Below, one piece after another: positions 16,925 to 25,536 of a stretch of 64,000 nucleotides of DNA. The stretch spans positions 2,294,001 to 2,358,000 of the forward strand of contig NZ_CP049056.1 in NCBI RefSeq assembly GCF_011044155.1, in the 5' to 3' direction. The notes beneath the pieces were generated by a model. That model had not been told where the DNA came from. It did no database searches and worked only from the letters and a program-made list of their open reading frames with translations. The translations under genes and the position numbers were made by a program. The stretch is from Pikeienuella piscinae (GTDB lineage Bacteria > Pseudomonadota > Alphaproteobacteria > Rhodobacterales > Rhodobacteraceae). Within the stretch, counting starts at the first letter, position 1. Each line of letters begins with the position of its first letter.

Positions 16925-17380
16925 CTACCCGCTAGTCAGGGTTCGAAAGATACCGACCGCAAGCGCGAGCGTCGAGATGAGGAAACCGAGGAGCATCGCC
17001 TGAGAGACGATCCGGCTCCTGACGAAGTAGTGCGCGGCCTTGGTGTGGGTCGCGAGATCGCCGGCCATGATCGTATCGATCGATCGCGCCCGCGCATGTG
17101 AGAACGCGTAGACAAAACTCGCCGCCGCAGCGCCGACGACAAGGATCCAGAAGGTCATCCGGGCGCCGTCGTGCTCCATCACGTTGACGTCGCCACCGTT
17201 TCCGAAGAACTCGACCAGAAAGACGAGCACGCCGACATTGGCGACGATATGGAACTTCGCCTCCTTCGTGTCGCGCTCAGCCGCGGCCCTTCGGCTGAGG
17301 TACTTCTCCCGCTCCACATCCGGCTCGATGGAGATTCCGGGGCCCTCCTCCCAGTTCGGATGCGGATCGATTTGCGGCAT
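16925..17380 (-). CDS. Small membrane protein of unknown function
   Basis: A 151-residue protein with three predicted membrane helices (FHIVANVGVLVFLVEFFG, MTFWILVVGAAAASFVYAF and SQAMLLGFLISTLALAVGIF) and an N-terminal charged region (MPQIDPHPNWEEGPGISIEPD). ATG 17380 follows a GGAGG site at an 8-base spacing, so it is chosen over an upstream TTG at 17422. It is 49 bases downstream of pccB and probably co-transcribed with it. No family assigned. Confidence 0.6.
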   Translation of the reverse strand: MPQIDPHPNWEEGPGISIEPDVEREKYLSRRAAAERDTKEAKFHIVANVGVLVFLVEFFGNGGDVNVMEHDGARMTFWILVVGAAAASFVYAFSHARARSIDTIMAGDLATHTKAAHYFVRSRIVSQAMLLGFLISTLALAVGIFRTLTSG

Positions 17381-17429
17381 TCGGGTCGCCTCCAGTTCCG
17401 ACCGCTGCGACGTTTGCGGCAACCGGCCC

Positions 17430-18962
17430 TCACAACGGAATGTTATCGTGCTTTTTCCACGGGTTGCTCAGCTTCTTCGTCCTGAGCGCCGCGAAGGCGC
17501 GCGCTACCCGGCGGCGGGTCGATTGCGGGCGGATCACCTCGTCGATGAAGCCTTTTTCGGCGGCGACGAAGGGGTTGGCGAAGCGGGCTTCGTAATCCTT
17601 CACGCGGCCGGCGATCTTTTCGGGGTCGCCGAGTTCGCTCCGGTAGAGGATCTCGACCGCGCCCTTGGCGCCCATCACCGCGATCTCGGCGGTCGGCCAC
17701 GCGTAGTTCATGTCGCCGCGCAGATGCTTTGAGGCCATGACGTCATAGGCGCCGCCATAGGCTTTCCTCGTGATGACGGTGACTTTCGGGACCGTCGCTT
17801 CTCCGTAAGCAAAGAGCAGCTTGGCGCCGTGCTTGATGACGCCGCCATATTCCTGCCCGGTGCCGGGCAGGAAGCCGGGGACGTCGACAAAGGTCAGGAT
17901 CGGGATCTCGAAAGCGTCGCAGAACCGGACGAAGCGCGCGGCCTTGCGGGACGAGTCGATATCCAGACAACCGGCGAGGACCATCGGCTGGTTGGCGACG
18001 ACGCCGATCGTGCGCCCCTCGATGCGGATGAAGCCGGTGACGATGTTCTTCGCGAAGTCCGCCTGAATCTCGAAGAAATCCGCCTCGTCCGCGACTTTCA
18101 GGATCAGCTCCTTCATGTCGTAGGGCGTGTTCGGATTGGCGGGGATGAGGGTGTCGAGACTTTCCTCGATCCGCTCCGGGTCGTCGAAGAACGGCCGGAC
18201 CGGCGGGGTTTCGCGGTTGGAGAGCGGCAGGAAGTCGATCAGCCGGCGGACCTCCGCCAGCGCCTCGACGTCGTTCTCATAGGCGCCGTCGGCGACCGAG
18301 GACTTGCGGGTGTGGGTGGAGGCGCCGCCAAGCTCCTCCGCCGTCACCACCTCGTTGGTCACGGTCTTCACCACGTCCGGGCCGGTGACGAACATGTAGG
18401 ATGAGTCGCGGACCATGAAGATGAAGTCGGTCATCGCCGGGGAATAGACCGCGCCGCCGGCGCAGGGCCCCATGATGACGGAGATCTGCGGCACGACGCC
18501 GGAGGCCATGATGTTGTTCTGGAAAACGTCGGCGTAACCGGCGAGCGACGCCACCCCCTCCTGGATCCGGGCGCCGCCGGAATCGTTCAGCCCGATCACC
18601 GGCGCGCCGTTGCGGAGCGCCATCTCCTGTATCTTGCAGATTTTCTGCGCGTGCGTCTCCGAAAGCGAGCCGCCGAAGACGGTGAAATCCTGTGAAAAGA
18701 GATAGACCATGCGGCCGTTCACCGTGCCCCAACCGGTGACGACGCCGTCGCCGGGGATATGCTCCGCATCCATGCCGAAATCCGTCGCCCGGTGCGCGAC
18801 GAACATGTCGTATTCCTCGAAGCTGCCCTCGTCGAGCAGCAGTTCGATCCGCTCGCGCGCCGTCAGCTTGCCCTTGGCGTGCTGGCTGTCGATCCGTCGC
18901 TGACCTCCGCCAAGACGCGCGGCGGCGCGGCGGCGATCAAGCTCTGCAAGCACATCGGTCAT
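17430..18962 (-). CDS. pccB: Propionyl-CoA carboxylase beta subunit (carboxyltransferase)
   Basis: A 510-residue carboxyltransferase that moves CO2 from carboxybiotin on PccA to propionyl-CoA. ATG 18962 ([20 protein letters not shown]) has a perfect GGAGGA ribosome-binding site and gives the standard length; the longer frame to 19013 is rejected. N-half oxyanion region: '[16 protein letters not shown]', '[13 protein letters not shown]', '[16 protein letters not shown]'. C-half: '[17 protein letters not shown]', '[10 protein letters not shown]'. It pairs with pccA (11305) and mcm (8128). A GTTTTG inverted repeat lies in its promoter region. Confidence 0.95.
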   Translation of the reverse strand: MTDVLAELDRRRAAARLGGGQRRIDSQHAKGKLTARERIELLLDEGSFEEYDMFVAHRATDFGMDAEHIPGDGVVTGWGTVNGRMVYLFSQDFTVFGGSLSETHAQKICKIQEMALRNGAPVIGLNDSGGARIQEGVASLAGYADVFQNNIMASGVVPQISVIMGPCAGGAVYSPAMTDFIFMVRDSSYMFVTGPDVVKTVTNEVVTAEELGGASTHTRKSSVADGAYENDVEALAEVRRLIDFLPLSNRETPPVRPFFDDPERIEESLDTLIPANPNTPYDMKELILKVADEADFFEIQADFAKNIVTGFIRIEGRTIGVVANQPMVLAGCLDIDSSRKAARFVRFCDAFEIPILTFVDVPGFLPGTGQEYGGVIKHGAKLLFAYGEATVPKVTVITRKAYGGAYDVMASKHLRGDMNYAWPTAEIAVMGAKGAVEILYRSELGDPEKIAGRVKDYEARFANPFVAAEKGFIDEVIRPQSTRRRVARAFAALRTKKLSNPWKKHDNIPL

Positions 18963-18982
18963 GAGTATCCTCCATATCATCA

Positions 18983-19025
18983 CGGTTTTGCGACGCGGCG
19001 GCGGCGACTGCAACTCTCAAAACCG
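18983..19025. promoter_or_regulatory. Inverted repeat CGGTTTTG...CAAAACCG upstream of pccB
   Basis: An 8-base arm CGGTTTTG (18983-18990) and its exact complement CAAAACCG (19018-19025) flank a 27-base GC-rich spacer, starting about 20 bases upstream of the pccB ATG. The left arm continues as GTTTTGC, the same heptamer found twice upstream of mcm. This is a candidate binding site for a propionyl-CoA responsive regulator; no regulator gene is in the window. Confidence 0.35.
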
Positions 19026-19223
19026 ACTAATCGTCAAACGCGGGCGAGCGCATATCGCAGAGAGACGGAGTCGGGGCGCAACATGTGGTTGCGCGACCGG
19101 CGGGCGTAAATCCGGCCGGTCTGTTTCGAGCGTTAGAAACTGACCGAATCCACCTTGGCGCCATTGACCTCCGGCGCAAAGCGGGGCCGATTATGGCGCT
19201 GCAATTTCGAAGGGAGAGAGGCC

Positions 19224-19511
19224 ATGTCCGTCGTCGTCATTCTGACGCTGAAGGCCGCCGAAGACCAATACGACCAGCTTGCCGCGACGATGCAGGCGAT
19301 CCTGCCGGACACAGCAAAGCGCGAGGGGGCGGAGCTGATCCGCGCCGCCGGCGACGCAGAGGCGAGAACCGTCACCGTCTACGAGGAATGGGACAGGATC
19401 GAAAGCCAGCAGGCCTATATGGCGTGGCGCACCGAACGCGGCGACATCGCCACGCTCGTCGCCATGCTGCGCGAGCCGCCGGAGCTGAAAGTCTTGACGA
19501 AGCTGTTCTGA
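19224..19511 (+). CDS. Antibiotic biosynthesis monooxygenase (ABM) domain protein
   Basis: A 95-residue ferredoxin-like dimeric alpha-beta barrel protein. ATG 19224 follows GGGAGAGAGGCC; an upstream in-frame start at 19155 gives unrelated residues. 'SVVVILTLKAAEDQYDQLAATMQAILPDT', the central 'TVTVYEEWDRIESQQAYMAWRT' and the end 'LKVLTKLF' match the YgiN-like ABM family (quinol monooxygenases and heme-degrading relatives). A cofactor-free small oxygenase acting on a quinol-type compound is possible; the substrate is unknown. Confidence 0.78.
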   Translation: MSVVVILTLKAAEDQYDQLAATMQAILPDTAKREGAELIRAAGDAEARTVTVYEEWDRIESQQAYMAWRTERGDIATLVAMLREPPELKVLTKLF

Positions 19512-19593
19512 GGCGCAGTTTTCCGCGAATACGCTTGTTCCGGGGAAGCGCTTTCGATTAGCGTTTCACCGGCGAGATCGAGGAGACCCGAAC

Positions 19594-20109
19594 ATGCAGC
19601 TATCCGGCGCCCGTGTGATATCCGCCCCGCGCGACGTGGTCTGGGCGGCGCTGAACGACGCGGATGTTCTGAAGGCCTGCATCCCGGGATGCACGGAGCT
19701 GACGAAAACCTCCGAAACATCGTTCGAGGCGACGGTGAAGCAGAAGGTCGGCCCGGTCTCCGCCACCTTCAAGGGCGTGGTCGAGCTTTCCGAGATCAAC
19801 GCTCCGGAAAGCTATCGCATCGCGGGCGAAGGCAAGGGCGGCGCGGCCGGCTTCGCCAAGGGCGGCGCCGATGTCCGCCTTGAGGAGAAAGATGGCGGCA
19901 CCGAGTTGTCCTATGAGGTTGACGCCAAGATCGGCGGCAAGATCGCGCAACTTGGCGCGCGGCTGATCGACGGGTTCGCGAAAAAGATGGCGGACCAGTT
20001 CTTCGCGACCTTCCAGAAGGTCGTGGAGGGCGAACCGGACGAGGCGGCGCCGGCGGCTGACGCGCCGGCCGCCGAGAAGAAATCATGGCTCAAGCGCTTC
20101 ACCGGCTAG
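19594..20109 (+). CDS. coxG: CoxG-like SRPBCC protein
   Basis: A 171-residue protein of the carbon monoxide dehydrogenase subunit G family. The START/SRPBCC fold begins '[20 protein letters not shown]', followed by 'ACIPGCTEL' and a C-terminal '[18 protein letters not shown]'. The last 30 residues are an Ala/Asp/Glu linker and a basic tail ([10 protein letters not shown]). In carboxydotrophs CoxG helps anchor the dehydrogenase to the inner membrane. Here it opens the coxS-coxL-coxM cluster 62 bases upstream of coxS, fitting a membrane-recruiting role for that molybdoenzyme. Confidence 0.88.
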   Translation: MQLSGARVISAPRDVVWAALNDADVLKACIPGCTELTKTSETSFEATVKQKVGPVSATFKGVVELSEINAPESYRIAGEGKGGAAGFAKGGADVRLEEKDGGTELSYEVDAKIGGKIAQLGARLIDGFAKKMADQFFATFQKVVEGEPDEAAPAADAPAAEKKSWLKRFTG

Positions 20110-20171
20110 GCGCGCGGGCGGAACCGAGATGACGGTCTCTCCGGAGGCCGGGAAGATCCAGGGAGGATGAA

Positions 20172-20648
20172 ATGCCGAAGATTTCCATGACCGTGAATGG
20201 CCAGGCGGTATCGGGCGAGGTCGAAGGCCGCACGCTGCTCGTGCAGTTCCTGCGCGAGCATCTCGGCCTGACCGGCACCCATGTCGGCTGCGACACCGCG
20301 CAATGCGGCGCCTGCGTCGCAGAGGTGGACGGGGCCAGCGTCAAGACCTGCAACATGCTCGCCGCCGCCGCCGATGGCGCGGAGGTGACGACCATCGAGG
20401 GCATGGCGAACGAGGATGGAACGCTCGGCGTGATTCAGCAGGCGTTCCAGGACAATCACGGTCTCCAGTGCGGTTTCTGCACGCCCGGAATGGTGATGAC
20501 GGCGGCCGATCTTCTGAAGCGCAATCCGAACCCGTCAGAGGCGGAGATCCGCGCCTATCTCGAGGGCAATATCTGCCGCTGCACCGGTTATCACAACATC
20601 GTCAAGTCGATCCAGGCGGCGTCAGCCGCGATGGTCGCGGCGGAATAG
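20172..20648 (+). CDS. coxS: Form II CO-dehydrogenase-type small subunit, [2Fe-2S] protein
   Basis: A 158-residue iron-sulfur subunit of the xanthine oxidase family. The plant-type cluster is bound by C40, C45, C48 and C60 ([10 protein letters not shown]...TC). The second, alpha-helical cluster is bound by C100, C103, C135 and C137 (QCGFCTPG...ICRCTGY). It passes electrons from the molybdenum centre of CoxL to FAD in CoxM. An AGGGAGG-type site precedes the ATG, and the coxL ATG lies 10 bases after its stop. All eight ligands are present, so the subunit looks functional. Confidence 0.95.
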   Translation: MPKISMTVNGQAVSGEVEGRTLLVQFLREHLGLTGTHVGCDTAQCGACVAEVDGASVKTCNMLAAAADGAEVTTIEGMANEDGTLGVIQQAFQDNHGLQCGFCTPGMVMTAADLLKRNPNPSEAEIRAYLEGNICRCTGYHNIVKSIQAASAAMVAAE

Positions 20649-20658
20649 GGGTGGGATC

Positions 20659-23034
20659 ATGGCTAAAGACAGCGGTATCGGCGCCTCGATCAAGCGGCGC
20701 GAGGATGTGCGGTTCCTGACCGGAGCCGGCAATTACACCGACGACATCAACATCGCCGGACAGGCTTACGTCTATTTCCTGCGCTCGACGGTGGCGCATG
20801 GAAAGCTGAACGCGGTGAAGACCGAAGCGGCGGCGGCGATGCCCGGCGTCGTCAGGATCTTCACCGGCGCGGATTTCGCCGAGGTCGGCGGCATTCCCTG
20901 CGGCTGGCAGATCACTTCGCGCAACGGCGAAGTGATGAAGGAGCCACGCCATCCGGTCCTCGCACATGGCAAGGTGCGCCATGTCGGCGACCCGATCGCG
21001 GCGGTGGTGGCGAACAGCCTCGCGGAGGCGCGCGACGCCGCCGAGGCGATCGAGGTGGATATCGAGGACCTGCCCGCCGTCGTCGACATGAAGGCGGCGA
21101 TCGGAGGCGACGCCCCGGCGGTGCATGAGGAGGCCCCCGACAACATCTGCTACGACTGGGGTTTCGTCGAGGAGAACCGCGAAGCGGTGGATGAAGCGAT
21201 CAAGGGCGCCCACCACGTCACCACGCTGGAGCTGGTGAACAACCGGCTGATCGCGAACCCGATGGAGCCACGCGTCGCCATCGGAGATTTCAACCGCGCC
21301 TCGGGCGAATCGACGCTCTACACCACCAGTCAGAACCCGCATGTCATCAGGCTGCTGATGGGGGCGTTCGTCCTCGGCATTCCGGAGCACAAGCTGCGGG
21401 TCATTGCGCCCGATGTCGGCGGCGGATTCGGCACGAAGATTTTCCATTACGCGGAGGAGGCGCTCTGCACCTTCGCGGCGAAAGCGCTGAACCGGCCGGT
21501 GAAGTGGACCGCGGACCGTTCCGAGGCGTTCATCTCCGACGCGCATGGACGCGATCATGTCACCAAGATCGAGCTGGCGCTGGACGCGGAAGGCAAGTTC
21601 CTCGCCATCCGCACCAACACGCTGGCGAACATGGGGGCGTATCTGAGCACGTTCGCGCCCTCGGTGCCGACCTGGCTGCACGGCACGCTGATGGCCGGCA
21701 CCTATACGACGCCGTTGATCTACTGCAACGTGAAGGCGGTCTTCACCAATACAGTGCCGGTCGACGCCTATCGCGGCGCCGGACGGCCGGAGGCGACCTT
21801 CCAGTTGGAGCGTGTCGTTGACAAGGCGGCGCGCGAGATGGGGATCGACCCGGTGGAGCTCCGCCGGCGAAACTTCATTCCCGCCGACGCCTATCCCTAC
21901 CAGACCCCAGTCGCGGTGGCCTATGACACAGGCGATTATCACGCGACGATGGACAAGCTGGTCGAGATCGCGGACCTTAAAGGGTTCGAAGCCCGGAAAG
22001 CCGAAAGCGCCGCGCGCGGCAAGCTGCGCGGACTTGGAATCGCCTCCTATATCGAGGCCTGCGGCATCGCGCCCTCCAATCTCGTGGGTCAGCTCGGCGC
22101 CCGCGCCGGGCTGTTCGAGAGCGCGACGGTGCGGGTCAACGCCGCCGGCGGGATCGTGGTGATGACCGGCAGCCACAGCCACGGGCAGGGCCACGAGACG
22201 ACCTTCCCGCAGGTCATCGCCGAAATGTTCGGGATGCCGGAGGACATGGTCGAGATCGTCCACGGCGACACCGCGCGCACGCCGATGGGCATGGGCACCT
22301 ATGGCTCGCGCTCGATCGCGGTCGGCGGCTCCGCCATGGTCCGGGCGGCGGAGAAGATCATCGCCAAGGCGAAGCGCATCGCCTCCCATCTGATGGAGGC
22401 GGCGGTCGAGGATGTCGAATTCAAGAACGGCGAGTTCACCGTCGCCGGCACCGACAAGAAGATCGATTTCGCCTCCGTCGCGCTGGCCGCCTACGTGCCG
22501 CACAACTATCCGCTCGAGTCGATCGAACCGGGGCTGGAGGAGACGGCGTTCTACGATCCGTCCAACTTCACCTACCCCGCCGGCGCCTACGCCTGCGAGG
22601 TGGAGGTCGACCCTGAGACCGGCGTGGTGGATATCCTCGCGTTCACGGCGGCGGACGATTTCGGCAACATCATCAACCCGATGGTCGTTTCCGGCCAGGT
22701 TCATGGCGGGATCGGCCAGGGCGTCGGGCAGGCGCTTCTCGAAGGCGCGGTCTATGACTCGAACGGGCAACTCGTCTCCGGCTCATACATGGATTACGCC
22801 ATGCCCCGGGCCGACGATCTGCCGTCATTCACCGTCGACCATTCATGCCAAACCCCCTGCACCCATAACCCGCTGGGCGTGAAAGGCTGTGGCGAGGCGG
22901 GGGCGATCGGCACGCCGCCGACCGTCGTCAACGCTGTGCTCGACGCGCTCAATTCGGGCGGCATAAACGTGCCGCATATCGACATGCCGCTCAGTCCCGC
23001 AAGGGTCTGGTCGGCCATCGAAGCGGCGAAGTGA
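20659..23034 (+). CDS. coxL: Molybdenum hydroxylase large subunit, form II CoxL-type
   Basis: A 791-residue molybdopterin cytosine dinucleotide-binding subunit. Domain landmarks are 'GAGNYTDDINIAGQAYVYFLRS' (aldehyde oxidase a/b hammerhead), 'VGGGFGTK' (residues about 253-260, near the Mo site) and, near the C-terminus, 'GVKGCGEAGAIGTPP' with the catalytic Glu. The active-site loop is AYRGAGR at residues 370-376 (bases 21766-21786). Authenticated CO dehydrogenases (form I) have AYRCSFR, whose Cys binds copper, whereas AYRGAGR marks form II. The S-L-M gene order is also the form II order. CO is therefore not the assured substrate; an aldehyde, purine or other aromatic hydroxylase is at least as likely. 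Confidence 0.93.
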   Translation: MAKDSGIGASIKRREDVRFLTGAGNYTDDINIAGQAYVYFLRSTVAHGKLNAVKTEAAAAMPGVVRIFTGADFAEVGGIPCGWQITSRNGEVMKEPRHPVLAHGKVRHVGDPIAAVVANSLAEARDAAEAIEVDIEDLPAVVDMKAAIGGDAPAVHEEAPDNICYDWGFVEENREAVDEAIKGAHHVTTLELVNNRLIANPMEPRVAIGDFNRASGESTLYTTSQNPHVIRLLMGAFVLGIPEHKLRVIAPDVGGGFGTKIFHYAEEALCTFAAKALNRPVKWTADRSEAFISDAHGRDHVTKIELALDAEGKFLAIRTNTLANMGAYLSTFAPSVPTWLHGTLMAGTYTTPLIYCNVKAVFTNTVPVDAYRGAGRPEATFQLERVVDKAAREMGIDPVELRRRNFIPADAYPYQTPVAVAYDTGDYHATMDKLVEIADLKGFEARKAESAARGKLRGLGIASYIEACGIAPSNLVGQLGARAGLFESATVRVNAAGGIVVMTGSHSHGQGHETTFPQVIAEMFGMPEDMVEIVHGDTARTPMGMGTYGSRSIAVGGSAMVRAAEKIIAKAKRIASHLMEAAVEDVEFKNGEFTVAGTDKKIDFASVALAAYVPHNYPLESIEPGLEETAFYDPSNFTYPAGAYACEVEVDPETGVVDILAFTAADDFGNIINPMVVSGQVHGGIGQGVGQALLEGAVYDSNGQLVSGSYMDYAMPRADDLPSFTVDHSCQTPCTHNPLGVKGCGEAGAIGTPPTVVNAVLDALNSGGINVPHIDMPLSPARVWSAIEAAK

Positions 23035-23044
23035 GGAGAAAGAG

Positions 23045-23833
23045 ATGTATGATTTCGAATATGTGAAAGCAGGCTCGGTCTCCGATGCGCTGAAGGCGCT
23101 CTCGGCCGGGGACGCGCAGCCGATCTCGGGCGGGCAGACGCTGATCCCGACGCTCAGGGCGCGACTCGGGCAGCCCTCCGCGCTCGTCGATCTCTCGAAG
23201 ATCGCGGAGCTGAAGGGGATCGAGGTCTCGGGCGGAAAGGTGAAGATCGGCGGGGCGAGCACCCATCACGAAGTGGCGGAATCCGCCGATGTGAAGGGCG
23301 CGATTCCGGCGCTCGCCGCACTCGCCGGCCATATCGGCGATCCGGCGGTGCGCCATCGCGGCACGCTCGGCGGCTCGGTCGCGAACAACGATCCTTCGGC
23401 CTGCTATCCGGCAGCCTGTCTCGCACTCGACGCGGCGATCCACACCTCGGCGGGCGACGTGGCGGCGGATGATTTCTTCCAGGGCATGTTCGACACCGCG
23501 CTCGAAGAGGGCCAGATCGTCACCGGCGTGAGTTTCGCGGTTCCGGAGGCGGCGAATTACCAAAAATTCGTGCAGCCGGCCTCACGCTTCGCGCTGGTCG
23601 GGGTGTTCGTCGCGAAATCCGCTTCCGGCGTCCGCGTCGCAGTCACCGGGGCCTCCGAGGGCGGGGTCTTCCGCTGGACAGAAGCCGAGGAGGCGCTTTC
23701 GGGCAAGTTCTCGCCCGACGCGGTTCCGGCGGCGCCGCCGGCGGACGGCATGATCGGCGATCTTCACGGCTCGCCCGAATACCGGGCGCATCTGGTGATG
23801 GTGATGACGAAGCGGGCCGTCGCCGCCTGCTGA
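23045..23833 (+). CDS. coxM: FAD-binding medium subunit of the CoxL-type hydroxylase
   Basis: A 262-residue flavoprotein subunit. It begins 'MYDFEYVKAGSVSDALKAL', followed by the FAD pyrophosphate motif 'PISGGQTLIPTLRARL' and the second FAD loop 'GDPAVRHRGTLGGSVANNDP', both diagnostic of CoxM/CutM proteins. It closes the coxG-S-L-M cluster, starting 10 bases after coxL with a GAGGAG-like site. FAD takes electrons from CoxS and passes them to the quinone pool or another acceptor. No coxD/E/F maturation genes follow, so maturation proteins must be encoded elsewhere. Confidence 0.92.
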   Translation: MYDFEYVKAGSVSDALKALSAGDAQPISGGQTLIPTLRARLGQPSALVDLSKIAELKGIEVSGGKVKIGGASTHHEVAESADVKGAIPALAALAGHIGDPAVRHRGTLGGSVANNDPSACYPAACLALDAAIHTSAGDVAADDFFQGMFDTALEEGQIVTGVSFAVPEAANYQKFVQPASRFALVGVFVAKSASGVRVAVTGASEGGVFRWTEAEEALSGKFSPDAVPAAPPADGMIGDLHGSPEYRAHLVMVMTKRAVAAC

Positions 23834-23884
23834 TTGCGGGCGCGGCGGACTTTTGCGTCTTGCCGGACGCAGAAGGGCGATGCG

Positions 23885-24310
23885 ATGATCACCTGCAAAG
23901 GCGCCTGCTTCTGCGGCACCGTCGAAGTGGAGACGACCGGTGAGCCGGTCGTCCAGGGGTTTTGCCACTGCGCCGACTGTCGGGCCTGGTCGGCGACGCC
24001 GGTGACCGCCTTTGCGTTGTGGCCGGCGGCGATGATGAAGGCGACCAGGGGCGAGGCCGATCTCGCATCATTCTCGAGAACCGAAGGGACCGTGCGCCGT
24101 CATTGCGTCCACTGCGGCGGCGCGGTCATGACCGTGAACGACGGCGGCGCCCTGATCGACGTCTACCCGCCGCTCCTGCCGGGGTTTGCATTCAGGCCCC
24201 GGTCCCATGTCCATTACGGACAGCGGATGGTCGACATGAAGGACGGGTTGCCGAAATATCGCGACCTGCCGGCGCGGGCCGGCGGCTCCGACGAGATGAT
24301 CGCGGAATAG
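23885..24310 (+). CDS. GFA family (Gfa/CENP-V) zinc protein
   Basis: A 141-residue protein starting at ATG 23885. It carries the zinc ligands of the glutathione-dependent formaldehyde-activating fold: 'CKGACFCGTVEVE', 'CHCADCRAWS' and 'RHCVHCGGAV'. The fold is a beta-sheet with two zinc sites. Members include Gfa, which speeds S-hydroxymethylglutathione formation, but most bacterial paralogues have no proven activity. It stands alone, downstream of coxM by 51 bases. Confidence 0.85.
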   Translation: MITCKGACFCGTVEVETTGEPVVQGFCHCADCRAWSATPVTAFALWPAAMMKATRGEADLASFSRTEGTVRRHCVHCGGAVMTVNDGGALIDVYPPLLPGFAFRPRSHVHYGQRMVDMKDGLPKYRDLPARAGGSDEMIAE

Positions 24311-24332
24311 CGCAGGCGCGGCCCGCTTTCTC

Positions 24333-24794
24333 CTAACTCAGCCTGATCTCCATCTGCGGGATGATCCGCCCCGGGATCGACCCGGACGCAACCTCGCCGG
24401 CGATGGCGAAACCGAGCGTTTGATAGAACGGAACCGCGAACGGATCCGAGTCGAGCCGGAGAACGCGGAATCCGCGCGCTTCCGCCGAGCGGCGCGCCGC
24501 ATCCCAGAGCATCCGGCCAATTCCGCGCCGCTGGAAATCGGGATCGATGAAGAAGGCCCCGATTTCGCCCGCGCCCGGTTCCTCGCTGGCGGTGAGCGAG
24601 ATGCAGCCGCGGATCGCCTCATCCGCCGCCACCCAGTATTCCGCCGACGCCATGCGTTCCGGCGTCACCTCCAGTTCGGCCCGGCAGGCGTTCATGAACG
24701 CATCGTCATAACCGTTCGACGCTTTCGAGCGCATCGAGAGGTCAGTCAGCGCCGCCGCCTCCCCTGCCCGCGCCCGGCGTATGGCGATCTTCAT
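24333..24794 (-). CDS. GNAT family N-acetyltransferase
   Basis: A 153-residue acetyltransferase. ATG 24794 (MKIAIRRARAGEAAAL) is preferred; the longer frame to 24908 lies within the AlaX gene. The acetyl-CoA loop is 'FFIDPDFQRRGIGRMLWDAA' (R-R-G-I-G), followed by 'VLRLDSDPFAVPFYQTLGF'. Its start is 8 bases after the AlaX stop on the same strand, so the two are probably co-transcribed. The substrate is unknown. Confidence 0.82.
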   Translation of the reverse strand: MKIAIRRARAGEAAALTDLSMRSKASNGYDDAFMNACRAELEVTPERMASAEYWVAADEAIRGCISLTASEEPGAGEIGAFFIDPDFQRRGIGRMLWDAARRSAEARGFRVLRLDSDPFAVPFYQTLGFAIAGEVASGSIPGRIIPQMEIRLS

Positions 24795-24801
24795 CCGCGC
24801 C

Positions 24802-25521
24802 TCATTCCGCCAGATGCACATACACCCGGCGGTTGCGCTTGCCCTTCTTCTCGATCTTGCCGAGCCTGACCGGGCCGATCTCGTCGGTCGAGCGGACATG
24901 AGTGCCACCGCAAGGCTGGAGATCGACCGTGCCGGCGCCGGCGCCGATCCGCACGAGGCGCACCCGGCCCTGCCCCATCGGCGGCTTCACCGTCAGGGTC
25001 TTCACCAGCGCCGGGTTCGCCTCCAGCTCCGCATCGGTTATCCATTCCTCCGTCACCTTGTGCCCCCCGGCGATCAGCGCGTTGAGGCGAGCCTCGATCC
25101 CGTCCCGGTTCTCCGGCGCCTCCGGCATGTCGAAATCCAGCCTTCCTTTCGCCGCGCCAACCTGCCCGCCGGTGACCGGGAGCGGGATGACGACGGAGAG
25201 GAGGTGCAGGCAGGTATGGACGCGCCGATAGCGGGCGCGCGTGTCGGCGTCGATCTCAGCCTCCACCGCCGCGCCAACCTCCTGCGCGGGCGCCCCTGCG
25301 GCGGGAAGATGAACAATCGCGCCCGCTTCGCCCTTCACCGCTTCGGTGATCGGGATGACGGCGCTTCCGGTCCTGAGCGTTCCGGAATCGCCCGGCTGCC
25401 CGCCTCCGGTCGGATAGAAGACCGTGCGGTCGAGGATTAGGCCGCCCTCGGCGGTGATTGCGGTTACGGTAGCCTCGCAGCGCGTCAGATAGGCGTCGTC
25501 GCGGAAGAGCGGCTCGGTCAT
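24802..25521 (-). CDS. alaX: Alanyl-tRNA editing protein AlaX
   Basis: A 239-residue free-standing editing domain related to AlaRS that hydrolyses mischarged Ser-tRNA(Ala) or Gly-tRNA(Ala). The zinc ligands are all present: H102 and H106 in HTCLH, C204 and H208 in CGGTH. The N-terminal beta-barrel has 'LILDRTVFYPTGGGQPGDSG', the AlaRS-like Gly-rich segment. The size fits the AlaX-M class. It is followed by a GNAT gene and preceded by a mechanosensitive channel gene, all on the minus strand. Confidence 0.93.
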   Translation of the reverse strand: MTEPLFRDDAYLTRCEATVTAITAEGGLILDRTVFYPTGGGQPGDSGTLRTGSAVIPITEAVKGEAGAIVHLPAAGAPAQEVGAAVEAEIDADTRARYRRVHTCLHLLSVVIPLPVTGGQVGAAKGRLDFDMPEAPENRDGIEARLNALIAGGHKVTEEWITDAELEANPALVKTLTVKPPMGQGRVRLVRIGAGAGTVDLQPCGGTHVRSTDEIGPVRLGKIEKKGKRNRRVYVHLAE

Positions 25522-25536
25522 TAGGGTCTCCTGATG

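Noticed and set aside
20602-22770. 722-codon open frame on the minus strand
   Set aside because: It is antisense to the well-supported coxL gene; its Arg/Asp/His-rich composition is typical of a shadow frame in GC-rich DNA.
20659-23034. Assignment as a genuine (form I) CO dehydrogenase
   Set aside because: The active-site loop is AYRGAGR, not AYRCSFR, and the gene order is S-L-M, so only a form II label is supported.
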